Shown here: piece after piece, positions 1-5,940 of the stretch
Position numbering within the stretch: position 1 is the stretch's first letter
Layout: the number at the start of each line of letters is the position of its first letter
Origin: an uncultured Ruminococcus sp.
Lineage (GTDB): Bacteria; Bacillota; Clostridia; Oscillospirales; Ruminococcaceae
DNA length: 5,964 nucleotides
NCBI GenBank assembly: GCA_946183385.1
Contig: CAMHBN010000129.1
Coordinates: 1 to 5,964, forward strand
Direction of reading: 5' to 3'
Translations under genes and position numbers: made by a program
Notes under the pieces: generated by a model
Database searches by the model: none
The model's input: only the letters and a program-made list of their open reading frames with translations
Told to the model about the DNA's origin: nothing

Positions 1-380
1 CGGGTCTGACCTACAAGCCGATGTTCAACCCCATGGTATGCGACTATTTCAGCGGCATGGTGGTAAGCGTGCCGATACAGACGAGAACGCTCCCCAAGGC
101 GGTCACTCCCGCGGAGATACACGAGATGTACGCCAAGCACTACGCGGGCGCGAAGCTCGTGGAGGTAATGCCGCTGATGTCGGCGGACGAGCAGAAGAGC
201 TTCTTCCTCGCGTCGAACACTCTCAGCGGACAGAACAAATTGCAGGTGTTCGTATTCGGCAGCGACGAGCAGATACTGCTCTGCGCACGCCTCGACAACC
301 TCGGCAAGGGCGCGAGCGGCGCGGCTGTCCAGTGCCTGAACATAATGATGGGAATAGACGAGACGACAGGTCTCGTATAA
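1..380 (+). CDS. argC: N-acetyl-gamma-glutamyl-phosphate reductase, C-terminal part (5' end outside window)
   Basis: ArgC reduces N-acetylglutamyl 5-phosphate to N-acetylglutamate 5-semialdehyde with NADPH in the cytoplasm, the third step of the acetylated ornithine pathway. The frame is open from the window edge (first full codon at base 3), so 125 residues are visible. Family length is roughly 340-350, so about the last third is present; the NADP-binding fold and the catalytic Cys lie upstream and cannot be checked. The visible part has the family's C-terminal signature: KPMFNP followed by GMVVSVPI near the start, VFVFGSDEQILL at residues 83-93, and LDNLGKGASGAAVQ at 97-110, then LNIMMG. 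An internal ATG at base 21 is just a methionine within the protein. The stop at 378-380 is 22 bases before the GNAT start, so co-transcription is likely. Identification is firm; only completeness is unknown. Confidence 0.95.
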   Translation, partial: GLTYKPMFNPMVCDYFSGMVVSVPIQTRTLPKAVTPAEIHEMYAKHYAGAKLVEVMPLMSADEQKSFFLASNTLSGQNKLQVFVFGSDEQILLCARLDNLGKGASGAAVQCLNIMMGIDETTGLV

Positions 381-388
381 AATGATAC

Positions 389-395
389 AAGGAGG
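389..395 (+). promoter_or_regulatory. Shine-Dalgarno site setting the GTG start of the GNAT gene
   Basis: AAGGAGG lies 7 bases before the GTG at 403. An in-frame ATG at 382 lies upstream of this site, so translation from it would read through the ribosome binding site. The GTG at 403 is therefore the better start, and it also gives the N-terminus MEIRKMT typical of GNAT proteins. Confidence 0.8.
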
Positions 396-402
396 TATCG
401 GT

Positions 403-843
403 GTGGAGATACGCAAGATGACGATAGACGATTACGACGACGTCTACGCGCTGTGGATGTCGAGCAAAAATATGGGCTTCAACGACGTTGATGACTCGCG
501 CGAGGGCATTGCGAAGTATCTCAGACGCAACCCCGATACCTCGTTCGTTGCGTTCAGCGGCGGAGAGCTCGCGGGAGTTATCCTCGGCGGTCACGACGGC
601 AGACGCGGCTTCATTCACCACGCCTGCGTCAGGGAGACCTGCCGCCGTCAGGGCATAGGCACCAAGCTCGTGCAGACCTGCATGGACGCTCTCAAAGCCG
701 AGGGTATAAGCAAGGTCGCGCTCCTCGTTTTCAAGTACAACGAGGCTGGCAACGACTTCTGGGAGACTATGGGCTTCACAGTGAGGGAGGACCTCAACTA
801 CCGCAATTTAGCTCTGCGTGAGCTCGTAAGGATAGACACATAA
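403..843 (+). CDS. GNAT-family N-acetyltransferase, YpeA-like, inside the arg operon
   Basis: The protein has 146 residues from the GTG at 403, a normal length for a single GNAT domain. GNATs move an acetyl group from acetyl-CoA to an amine. The acetyl-CoA pyrophosphate loop is visible as RRQGIG at residues 81-86 (R-x-x-G-x-G), followed by the helix TKLVQTCMDAL. The C-terminal motif is N113...FWETMGF (119-125), where Trp120 stands in the place often held by a Tyr that acts as general acid. The N-terminus (MEIRKMTIDDYDDVYALW) and the segment GVILGGHDGRRGF (58-70) resemble E. coli YpeA as I remember it. It lies 22 bases after argC, and its stop codon overlaps the argJ ribosome binding site, so it is probably made together with the arginine enzymes. 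A role in supplying N-acetylglutamate is inferred from position alone; acetylation of another amine is equally possible. Confidence 0.85.
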   Translation: MEIRKMTIDDYDDVYALWMSSKNMGFNDVDDSREGIAKYLRRNPDTSFVAFSGGELAGVILGGHDGRRGFIHHACVRETCRRQGIGTKLVQTCMDALKAEGISKVALLVFKYNEAGNDFWETMGFTVREDLNYRNLALRELVRIDT

Positions 844-856
844 GGAGGAAACGGTT

Positions 857-2110
857 ATGGATCTGAAAAAAATAGGCAATGTAAAATTCGTGTACGGCGG
901 CGTTTGTGCCGCAAGAGGCTTCAAGGCTAACGGCGTTCAGTGCGGACTTTCTCACGCAGGAGCTTCCGTGACCCAGAAGAAAAACGACCTCGCGATGATA
1001 GTGGCGGACAACGAATGTACAGCCGCGGCAGTATATACCACGAACAAGGTCAAGGGAGCTCCCATACTCGTGACGAAGGAGCACCTCGCTGACGGCAAGG
1101 CAAGAGCCGTTATCGTGAACTCCGTCAATGCCAACACCTGCAATCCCGACGGCTACGAGAAGGCAACGAAGATGTGTCAGCTTGCGGCTGAGGCTCTCGG
1201 TATCAGCGAGAACGACGTCATCGTGGCTTCCACGGGCGTTATCGGACAGGTGCTCCCGATAGAGCCTATCGCAAACGGTATCAAGCCGCTTGTCGAGGGT
1301 CTGAACTACGGTGGAAACAAGAGCGCTCTCGAAGCGATAATGACTACCGATACCCAGCCCAAGGAGGTAGCGGTCGAGTTTGAGATCGGCGGCAAGACCT
1401 GCGTAATGGGCGCAATGCTCAAGGGCAGCGGTATGATACACCCGAATATGGCTACGACGCTCACCTTCATCACCACCGACGCCAGCATCTCCGCAGAGAT
1501 GCTCCAGCGTGCGCTCAGCGACAACGTAAAGGTGACGCTGAACAGAGCAAGCGTTGACGGAGACACCTCCACGAATGATATGGTCTGCGTGATGGCTTCG
1601 GGCACTGCGGGCAATGCCGAGATAACCGCCGAGGACGCGGATTTCGGCGTGTTCTCGAACGCTCTCTACAACGTTATGCTCAACCTCGCGCGTATGATGG
1701 CTAAGGACGGCGAGGGAGCCACCAAGCTCATCGAGTGCGCCGTTACGGGCGCGGCTGATGAGCAGACCGCCGAGACAGTTGCGAAGTCCGTTATTTGCTC
1801 GAGCCTGCTCAAGTCCATGATATTCGGCGAGGACGCCAACGCGGGACGTATCTACTGCGCGGTTGGCTATTCCGACGCTGACTTCGACATCAGCAAGGTC
1901 GATATAGATATGGTTTCCAAGGGCGGAAGCATAGCCCTCGGACGTCAGGGCTGCGTGACCGAGTTCGACGAGGAGGTCGCCAAGCAGGTGCTCGCGGAGG
2001 ACGAGATACAGATCATCGTATCGCTCGGCGAGGGCAGCGGCACAGCCGTGTGCTGGGGCTGTGACCTCACCTACGACTATGTCAAGATCAACGGAGACTA
2101 CCGCTCTTGA
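857..2110 (+). CDS. argJ: Glutamate N-acetyltransferase / bifunctional ornithine acetyltransferase ArgJ
   Basis: ArgJ transfers the acetyl group of N-acetylornithine to glutamate, yielding ornithine and recycling N-acetylglutamate; bifunctional members also use acetyl-CoA. The 417-residue length is close to the family norm. It is made as a precursor that cleaves itself between Ala and Thr: here KGSGMIHPNMAT (189-200), giving Thr200 as the new N-terminal nucleophile and an alpha/beta pair of about 199 and 218 residues. The oxyanion-hole pair is Thr126-Gly127 in ASTGVIG (124-130). KDGEGATK (283-290) and the C-terminal LTYDYVKINGDYRS are also typical. TAAGGAGG at 841-848 is 8 bases before the ATG and shares the stop codon of the GNAT gene, favouring translational coupling. 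One oddity: FGEDANAGR (323-331) has Ala329 where I expect Trp. Whether it is bifunctional cannot be read from sequence alone. Confidence 0.95.
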   Translation: MDLKKIGNVKFVYGGVCAARGFKANGVQCGLSHAGASVTQKKNDLAMIVADNECTAAAVYTTNKVKGAPILVTKEHLADGKARAVIVNSVNANTCNPDGYEKATKMCQLAAEALGISENDVIVASTGVIGQVLPIEPIANGIKPLVEGLNYGGNKSALEAIMTTDTQPKEVAVEFEIGGKTCVMGAMLKGSGMIHPNMATTLTFITTDASISAEMLQRALSDNVKVTLNRASVDGDTSTNDMVCVMASGTAGNAEITAEDADFGVFSNALYNVMLNLARMMAKDGEGATKLIECAVTGAADEQTAETVAKSVICSSLLKSMIFGEDANAGRIYCAVGYSDADFDISKVDIDMVSKGGSIALGRQGCVTEFDEEVAKQVLAEDEIQIIVSLGEGSGTAVCWGCDLTYDYVKINGDYRS

Positions 2111-2111
2111 T

Positions 2112-2130
2112 AATTCGGAATTCGGAATTA
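2112..2130 (+). repeat. Short tandem repeat AATTCGG in the argJ-argB spacer
   Basis: AATTCGG occurs twice in tandem (2112-2118 and 2119-2125), followed by a partial third copy, AATTA. It fills half of the 40-base argJ-argB gap. Its composition is unlike the GC-rich coding DNA on both sides. It also contains a GAATTC palindrome at 2118-2123. No function is evident. Confidence 0.7.
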
Positions 2131-2150
2131 AATATGAAAGTGTGAAGGAA

Positions 2151-3017
2151 ATGGAAAAGATATCCAATCAAGATAAATCGCAGATACTTATCGACGCCCT
2201 GCCGTACATCCAGAAGTACAGCAACAAGATAGTCGTTGTCAAGTACGGCGGAAACGCCATGACCAACAAGGAGCTCAAGGACGCTGTTATGACCGACATC
2301 GTGCTCCTCTCGCTCGTTGGTATCAAGGTCGTGCTCGTACACGGCGGTGGTCCCGAGATAAGCGATATGCTGAAAAAGCTCAATATCGAGAGCAAGTTCA
2401 TCAACGGTCTGCGCTACACCGACGAGGCGACGGTTGATGTTGTGAAGATGGTGCTCTCGGGCAAGGTCAACAAGGAGCTCGTGCAGCTCCTCGCCCAGCA
2501 CAAGGGCAGCGCTGTCGGACTGTGCGGTATAGACGGTGAAATGCTCGTTGCCGAGAAGAAGATGACCGACGACGGTCAGGATCTCGGCTGGGTAGGCGAG
2601 ATAACACAGGTCAACACCAAGCCCATCATTGACGCGCTCAACAACGGCAATATCCCCGTTATCGCGACAGTTGCCACCGACAAGGACGGCAACACCTACA
2701 ACATCAACGCCGACACGGCGGCGGCTCGCATAGCGGCTGAGCTCGGTGCGGAAAACCTCATTCTCATGACCGATATCGCGGGACTCCTCCGCGACAAGGA
2801 CGACCCGTCCACGCTCATTCCCGCGGTCAACGTCAGCGAGGTGCCCTATCTGAAGATGCAGGGCATAATCTCGGGTGGTATGATACCGAAGATAGACTGC
2901 TGCGTGGAGGCTGTCAGACGCGGCGTGTCGAAGACCGTCATCATCGACGGCAGAGTGCCGCACTCTATCCTCATCGAGATACTCTCGAACGAGGGCATTG
3001 GTACACAATTCACATAA
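2151..3017 (+). CDS. argB: Acetylglutamate kinase (probably arginine-sensitive type)
   Basis: ArgB phosphorylates N-acetylglutamate with ATP, usually the controlled step when ArgJ recycles acetyl groups. From ATG 2151 it has 288 residues, the usual size. Amino-acid kinase landmarks are KYGGNAM (31-37, Lys31 for the phosphates), HGGG (64-67), NGLRYTD (85-91, substrate-binding Arg88), NINADTAA (184-191), LMTDIAGLL (205-213) and SGGMIPK (241-247, Lys247). An N-terminal stretch of about 25 residues before the first strand and the ending HSILIEILSN-EGIGT resemble arginine-inhibited hexameric kinases such as that of Thermotoga, so feedback inhibition is inferred. The start is uncertain. AAGGAA at 2145-2150 directly abuts ATG 2151, too close for a normal ribosome binding site, and an in-frame GTG at 2142 would add three residues. 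Open frame further upstream lies within argJ and is not credible as coding. Coupling to argJ, 40 bases upstream, may drive initiation. Confidence 0.94.
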   Translation: MEKISNQDKSQILIDALPYIQKYSNKIVVVKYGGNAMTNKELKDAVMTDIVLLSLVGIKVVLVHGGGPEISDMLKKLNIESKFINGLRYTDEATVDVVKMVLSGKVNKELVQLLAQHKGSAVGLCGIDGEMLVAEKKMTDDGQDLGWVGEITQVNTKPIIDALNNGNIPVIATVATDKDGNTYNINADTAAARIAAELGAENLILMTDIAGLLRDKDDPSTLIPAVNVSEVPYLKMQGIISGGMIPKIDCCVEAVRRGVSKTVIIDGRVPHSILIEILSNEGIGTQFT

Positions 3018-3060
3018 TGTTGCACTGGATTATTAAAACTTGTTAACTTGTATACAAAAA

Positions 3061-3077
3061 ATTTACCCGCATTTACC
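3061..3077 (+). repeat. ATTTACC direct repeats upstream of the argD promoter (possible operator)
   Basis: ATTTACC occurs at 3061-3067 and 3071-3077, exactly 10 bases apart, so both copies would face the same side of the helix. A looser copy, ATTTAAC, is at 3090-3096, 19 bases further on. They lie just upstream of the TATAAT at 3111. This geometry fits a protein-binding site. It does not resemble the usual ArgR box (TGAATA facing TATTCA), so no regulator is named. Confidence 0.3.
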
Positions 3078-3110
3078 TGATAATTAATGATTTAACATAC
3101 AAAACGGCGT

Positions 3111-3123
3111 TATAATATATAAT
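3111..3123 (+). promoter_or_regulatory. Probable promoter -10 region for argD-orf-argF
   Basis: Two overlapping perfect TATAAT hexamers occur at 3111-3116 and 3118-3123 in the AT-rich argB-argD gap. The -35 side is poor: TTAACA at 3092-3097 is close to consensus, but its spacing is 13 or 20 bases instead of 16-18. The hexamers are embedded in an imperfect 20-base palindrome, GTTATAATATATAATGTAAC (3109-3128), so a repressor could bind over them. Initiation near 3124-3130 would leave a leader of about 50-56 bases before argD. The call rests on the -10 match and the long gap in an otherwise tight cluster. Confidence 0.5.
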
Positions 3124-3125
3124 GT

Positions 3126-3141
3126 AACAGTGTCTGTTTTT
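3126..3141 (+). terminator. Weak hairpin plus T-run before argD (attenuator or terminator candidate)
   Basis: AACAG (3126-3130), loop TGT, and CTGTT (3134-3138) form a perfect 5-bp stem, and a run of five T ends at 3141. The layout is that of an intrinsic terminator, but with only two G-C pairs it is weak. It could trim transcripts coming from argB or act in the argD leader. A second small stem, GCTC-GCGG-GAGC at 3149-3160, lies just before the argD ribosome binding site. Confidence 0.25.
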
Positions 3142-3179
3142 GTTGTTCGCTCGCGGGAGCAAATAAAGGAGAGATACCT

Positions 3180-4358
3180 ATGAGCAGTGAAAATACCATC
3201 AAAAAATTCAATGAACACGTTATGCAGTCCTACGGAAGATACCCCCTCGCGATGAAGCAGGGCTCGGGCAGGCGCTGTGAGGACGAGGACGGCAAGCAGT
3301 ATATCGACTTCGGAAGCGGTATAGGCACCAACAGCCTCGGCTACTGCGACGAGAAGTGGGCTGACGCGGTATGCGCTCAGGTGAGAACTCTCCAGCACAA
3401 TTCCAATTACTACTATACACAGGTCCAGGCTGATTTCGCGGAAAGGCTCTGCGCCATAGCGGGCTATGACAAGGTCTTCTTCGGCAACAGCGGTGCCGAG
3501 GCGAACGAGTGCGCGATAAAGGTCGCGAGGAAGTACAGCTTCGATAAGTACGGCAAGGGCAGGCACACCATAATCACCCTTGTGAATTCCTTCCACGGCA
3601 GGACTATCGCCACACTCTCCGCTACGGGTCAGGACGTCTTCCACAACTACTTCTTCCCCTTCGTTGAGGGGTTCGTGAATGTCGAGGCTAACAATATCGA
3701 CGACCTCAAAGCCAAGCTTGAGGACAAGACCGTGTGCGCGGTAATGCTCGAGTACGTGCAGGGCGAGGGCGGCGTCAACAAGCTCGACAAGGAATTCGTG
3801 GACGCGGTGTATGAGCTTTGCGCTCCGAAGGATATACTCGTCATCGCGGACGAGATACAGACGGGCGTCGGCAGGACAGGAAAGTTCCTCGCGGGCGATC
3901 ACTACGGCAAAAAAGCGGACATAACCACTCTTGCCAAGGGCATAGCGAGCGGTCTTCCCATGGGAGCCTGCCTCGTGAACGAGAAGCTCGCGGGCGTGCT
4001 CACGGCGGGTACGCACGGCTCGACCTTCGGCGGCAACCCCATCGCCTGTGCGGGCGGACTTGCCGTCCTCGACAGGATAGGGAGCGAGGGCTTCCTCGAC
4101 GGCGTGTGCGCAAAGGCGGAGCATTTCAGGACAAGGCTTGAAAAATGCAGCGAGGTCGCGGGTGTCAGCGGTCTCGGGCTGATGATAGGAATTACTCTTA
4201 AATCGAAAAAAGCGGCAGATGTCGCAAAGGCAGCCCTCGATAAGGGTCTGCTCGTGCTGACGGCAAAAGAAAAGGTAAGACTTCTCCCGCCGCTTACTAT
4301 TGAGGTCAGTGAGATAGATGCAGGGCTCGACCTGCTGTTTGAGATACTGGAGGAATGA
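3180..4358 (+). CDS. argD: Acetylornithine aminotransferase
   Basis: ArgD converts N-acetylglutamate semialdehyde to N-acetylornithine, using glutamate as amino donor and pyridoxal phosphate as cofactor. It is a cytoplasmic class-III (fold type I) aminotransferase. The 392-residue length is standard. Visible landmarks are FGNSGAEANE (101-110, cofactor phosphate contact), SFHGRT (137-142), the aspartate that holds the pyridine ring in IADEIQTGVGRTG (Asp224 and Glu225), the Schiff-base lysine in TTLAKG (Lys253), and THGSTFGGNP (278-287, Thr282). It ends with GLGLMIGI (331-338) and RLLPPLTI. AAAGGAG at 3165-3171 is 8 bases before the ATG, supporting this start. It follows a 162-base gap with promoter-like sequence, so it probably heads its own unit with the next two genes. 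Succinyldiaminopimelate aminotransferase activity is a known side role of some ArgD proteins and cannot be excluded. Confidence 0.95.
   Translation: MSSENTIKKFNEHVMQSYGRYPLAMKQGSGRRCEDEDGKQYIDFGSGIGTNSLGYCDEKWADAVCAQVRTLQHNSNYYYTQVQADFAERLCAIAGYDKVFFGNSGAEANECAIKVARKYSFDKYGKGRHTIITLVNSFHGRTIATLSATGQDVFHNYFFPFVEGFVNVEANNIDDLKAKLEDKTVCAVMLEYVQGEGGVNKLDKEFVDAVYELCAPKDILVIADEIQTGVGRTGKFLAGDHYGKKADITTLAKGIASGLPMGACLVNEKLAGVLTAGTHGSTFGGNPIACAGGLAVLDRIGSEGFLDGVCAKAEHFRTRLEKCSEVAGVSGLGLMIGITLKSKKAADVAKAALDKGLLVLTAKEKVRLLPPLTIEVSEIDAGLDLLFEILEE
4349..4354 (+). promoter_or_regulatory. Ribosome binding site inside the end of argD
   Basis: GGAGGA lies in the last codons of argD, 7 bases before the ATG at 4362. 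With only 3 bases between the argD stop and that ATG, the next gene is probably translated by coupling to argD. This supports it as a real gene. Confidence 0.75.
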
Positions 4359-4361
4359 TCC

Positions 4362-4847
4362 ATGGAGCTGATGATCTCTGTAAAAGGGAATAAGTTTACA
4401 GTTACCGACAAGAAGCAGCAAAGGCTTCTTTATACGGTGAAGAAAAAGACGTTCGGCGGAAGATATCTTCTTCTCGATGCGAGCGACTATCAGCTGTATA
4501 CTATTGTACAGACGAGTGATGACAAAAAACCGACTTTTTCAATAACACACAACGATATATCAATACTGAAGCTTGAGTGCAAGTCCCTTTTCCTTGATCC
4601 CACCATAACCGTTTCGGGAAAGGATACAGCAGGTACTCCTATCAATTATTCCATTGCGAGTAAGGATCACAGAGATTTTCAGCTGCTGAAGGACGGTATC
4701 AATGTCGGAAAGCTGCTGGTCCATATAACTGTCAGCGGAGACCTGCAATATGAGATCGAAATACAGGATAAGGTATTTGACGACTATATCCCGCTCTTTG
4801 CCGTGGCGATAGACCTGACCTTCGGCAACATGAACAAGGGCAAATAA
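4362..4847 (+). CDS. Protein of unproven function, possibly LURP-one/tubby-C-like fold
   Basis: The 161-residue protein has no signal peptide or clear membrane segment. The sequence alternates in a way that suggests many short beta strands, with paired phrases such as RYLLLDASDYQLYTIV (34-49), TFSITHNDISILKLE (58-72), DFQLLKDGINVGKLLV (105-120) and QYEIEIQD (129-136). It ends with a hydrophobic stretch YIPLFAVAIDLTF (142-154). This resembles the LURP-one-related/tubby C-terminal-like beta-barrel proteins of Firmicutes, whose role is mostly unknown; the match is from memory and tentative. It is clearly in the operon: 3 bases after argD, with a ribosome binding site in argD, and 24 bases before argF. 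Base use differs from its neighbours: 20 of 60 bases at 4501-4560 are G or C, against 36 of 60 at 5461-5520 in argF. That suggests later insertion or weaker selection on codons. No arginine-related catalytic motif is visible. Confidence 0.8.
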   Translation: MELMISVKGNKFTVTDKKQQRLLYTVKKKTFGGRYLLLDASDYQLYTIVQTSDDKKPTFSITHNDISILKLECKSLFLDPTITVSGKDTAGTPINYSIASKDHRDFQLLKDGINVGKLLVHITVSGDLQYEIEIQDKVFDDYIPLFAVAIDLTFGNMNKGK

Positions 4848-4871
4848 CGGACTGAAAGGAAATACAGAAGA

Positions 4872-5777
4872 ATGAAACACTTACTTAAAATGCTCGACCT
4901 GAGCACCGAAGAAATAACCGAGATACTCGACCTCGCAGACCAGCTCAAGTACGAGCTCAAGCACAATATCCCACACCCGCACCTCAAGGGCAAGACCCTC
5001 GGAATGATATTCCAGAAGGCTTCCACACGTACAAGGGTGTCGTTTGAGACGGGTATGTACCAGCTCGGCGGCTATCCGCTGTTCCTCTCGTCGAACGACC
5101 TCCAGATAGGACGCGGCGAGCCCGTACAGGATACCGCACGTGTGCTCTCGCGCTACCTCAGCGGCATCATGATACGCACCTTCGAGCAGAAGGAGGTAGA
5201 GGACCTCGCGAAGTACGGCAATATCCCGATAATCAACGGTCTGACGGACTTCTGCCACCCGTGTCAGGTGCTCGCAGACCTTATGACTATCCGTGAGTTC
5301 AAGGGCAAGCTCGCAGGACTGAAGATGTGCTTCATCGGCGACGGCAACAATATGGCGAATTCCCTCATCGTAGGCGGACTCAAAACGGGCATGAGCGTGT
5401 CTATCGCGTGCCCGAAGGACTATCAGCCCCCGAAGGAGATACTCGACTTTGCGGCAGGCTACGGCGACAAGTTCGAGATGACGGAGTCTCCCATGCAGGC
5501 GGCTAAGGACGCGGACGTTATCCTCACCGACGTGTGGGCTTCCATGGGTCAGGAGGGCGAAGCCGAGAAGCGCAGGAAGGCTTTCGCGGGCTATCAGGTA
5601 AACGACGAGCTCATGGCAGTCGCGAAGGCTGACGCAATGGTGCTCCACTGCCTGCCCGCTCACCGCGAGGAGGAGATAACCGAGAAGGTCTTCGAGGAGC
5701 ACGCAAAGGAGATTTTCGAGGAGGCAGAGAACCGTCTCCACGCGCAGAAGGCTGTAATGGTAAAGCTGATGGCGTAA
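4872..5777 (+). CDS. argF: Ornithine carbamoyltransferase (anabolic)
   Basis: ArgF joins carbamoyl phosphate and ornithine to give citrulline in the cytoplasm; the active enzyme is normally a trimer. The 301-residue length is typical of anabolic forms. The carbamoyl-phosphate loop is STRTR (51-55). The following landmarks are DLQIGRGEPVQDTARVLSRY (76-95), FCHPCQ (127-132), the nucleotide-fold-like FIGDGNNMANS (154-164), the ornithine loop DVWASMGQE (220-228, with SMG at 224-226), and HCLPAHR (259-265) with the conserved Cys260. It ends with FEEAENRLHAQKAVM. AAAGGAAA at 4855-4862 precedes the ATG by 9 bases. It closes the cluster. Catabolic ArcB is less likely given the biosynthetic neighbours and the absence of arcA or arcC. 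No carbamoyl-phosphate synthase gene is in the window, so this substrate must come from elsewhere in the genome. Confidence 0.95.
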   Translation: MKHLLKMLDLSTEEITEILDLADQLKYELKHNIPHPHLKGKTLGMIFQKASTRTRVSFETGMYQLGGYPLFLSSNDLQIGRGEPVQDTARVLSRYLSGIMIRTFEQKEVEDLAKYGNIPIINGLTDFCHPCQVLADLMTIREFKGKLAGLKMCFIGDGNNMANSLIVGGLKTGMSVSIACPKDYQPPKEILDFAAGYGDKFEMTESPMQAAKDADVILTDVWASMGQEGEAEKRRKAFAGYQVNDELMAVAKADAMVLHCLPAHREEEITEKVFEEHAKEIFEEAENRLHAQKAVMVKLMA

Positions 5778-5809
5778 AGCTGTTATACATATTCGTATCC
5801 CACCGAAAG

Positions 5810-5824
5810 GCAGGGAGCCCCTGC
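5810..5824 (+). terminator. GC-rich hairpin downstream of argF
   Basis: GCAGGG (5810-5815), loop AGC, and CCCTGC (5819-5824) make a perfect 6-bp stem that starts 33 bases after the argF stop. No T-run follows, so it is not a classical intrinsic terminator. It may stabilise the 3' end or be part of a repeat. Confidence 0.35.
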
Positions 5825-5940
5825 GGGCGATTCGCGCTTTAGAAAAAAGTGGCGGAAGTCTTTTCCCGCGATTGTTACCCGCCGAAAGCAGACTTTGACT
5901 TTTGTGCGGAGTGAGCGAGCTTGCGAGCGGCAACGTAGTT

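Noticed and set aside
382..384. ATG 382 as the start of the GNAT gene
   Set aside because: It lies upstream of the AAGGAGG at 389-395; the GTG at 403 is correctly spaced from that site.
2061..2150. ArgB start at ATG 2061
   Set aside because: It would overlap argJ by 50 bases, add about 30 residues unlike the family, and has no supporting ribosome binding site.
794..2167. Long minus-strand open frame opposite argJ (457 codons)
   Set aside because: It is a mirror of argJ caused by GC-rich codon bias. Its translation has no recognisable domain, and the + strand gene is certain.
3048..3057. TTGTATACAA as an ArgR box
   Set aside because: It is a perfect palindrome but shorter than, and different from, the usual TGAATA-spacer-TATTCA layout. 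Kept only as part of the control-region finding.
3018..3060. Terminator directly after argB
   Set aside because: There is no stem of useful length followed by a T-run in this stretch.
3818..4141. Second-frame + strand open frame inside argD
   Set aside because: It is an out-of-frame read of argD, with an Arg- and Gly-rich composition typical of shifted GC-rich codons and no ribosome binding site.
3084..4421. Minus-strand open frame of 445 codons opposite argD
   Set aside because: It is a shadow of argD, has no recognisable family, and would start inside the next gene.
4881..5933. Minus-strand open frame of 350 codons opposite argF that begins in the downstream gap
   Set aside because: Nearly all of it is antisense to argF, and the extra part crosses repeat-like DNA. 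No domain is seen.
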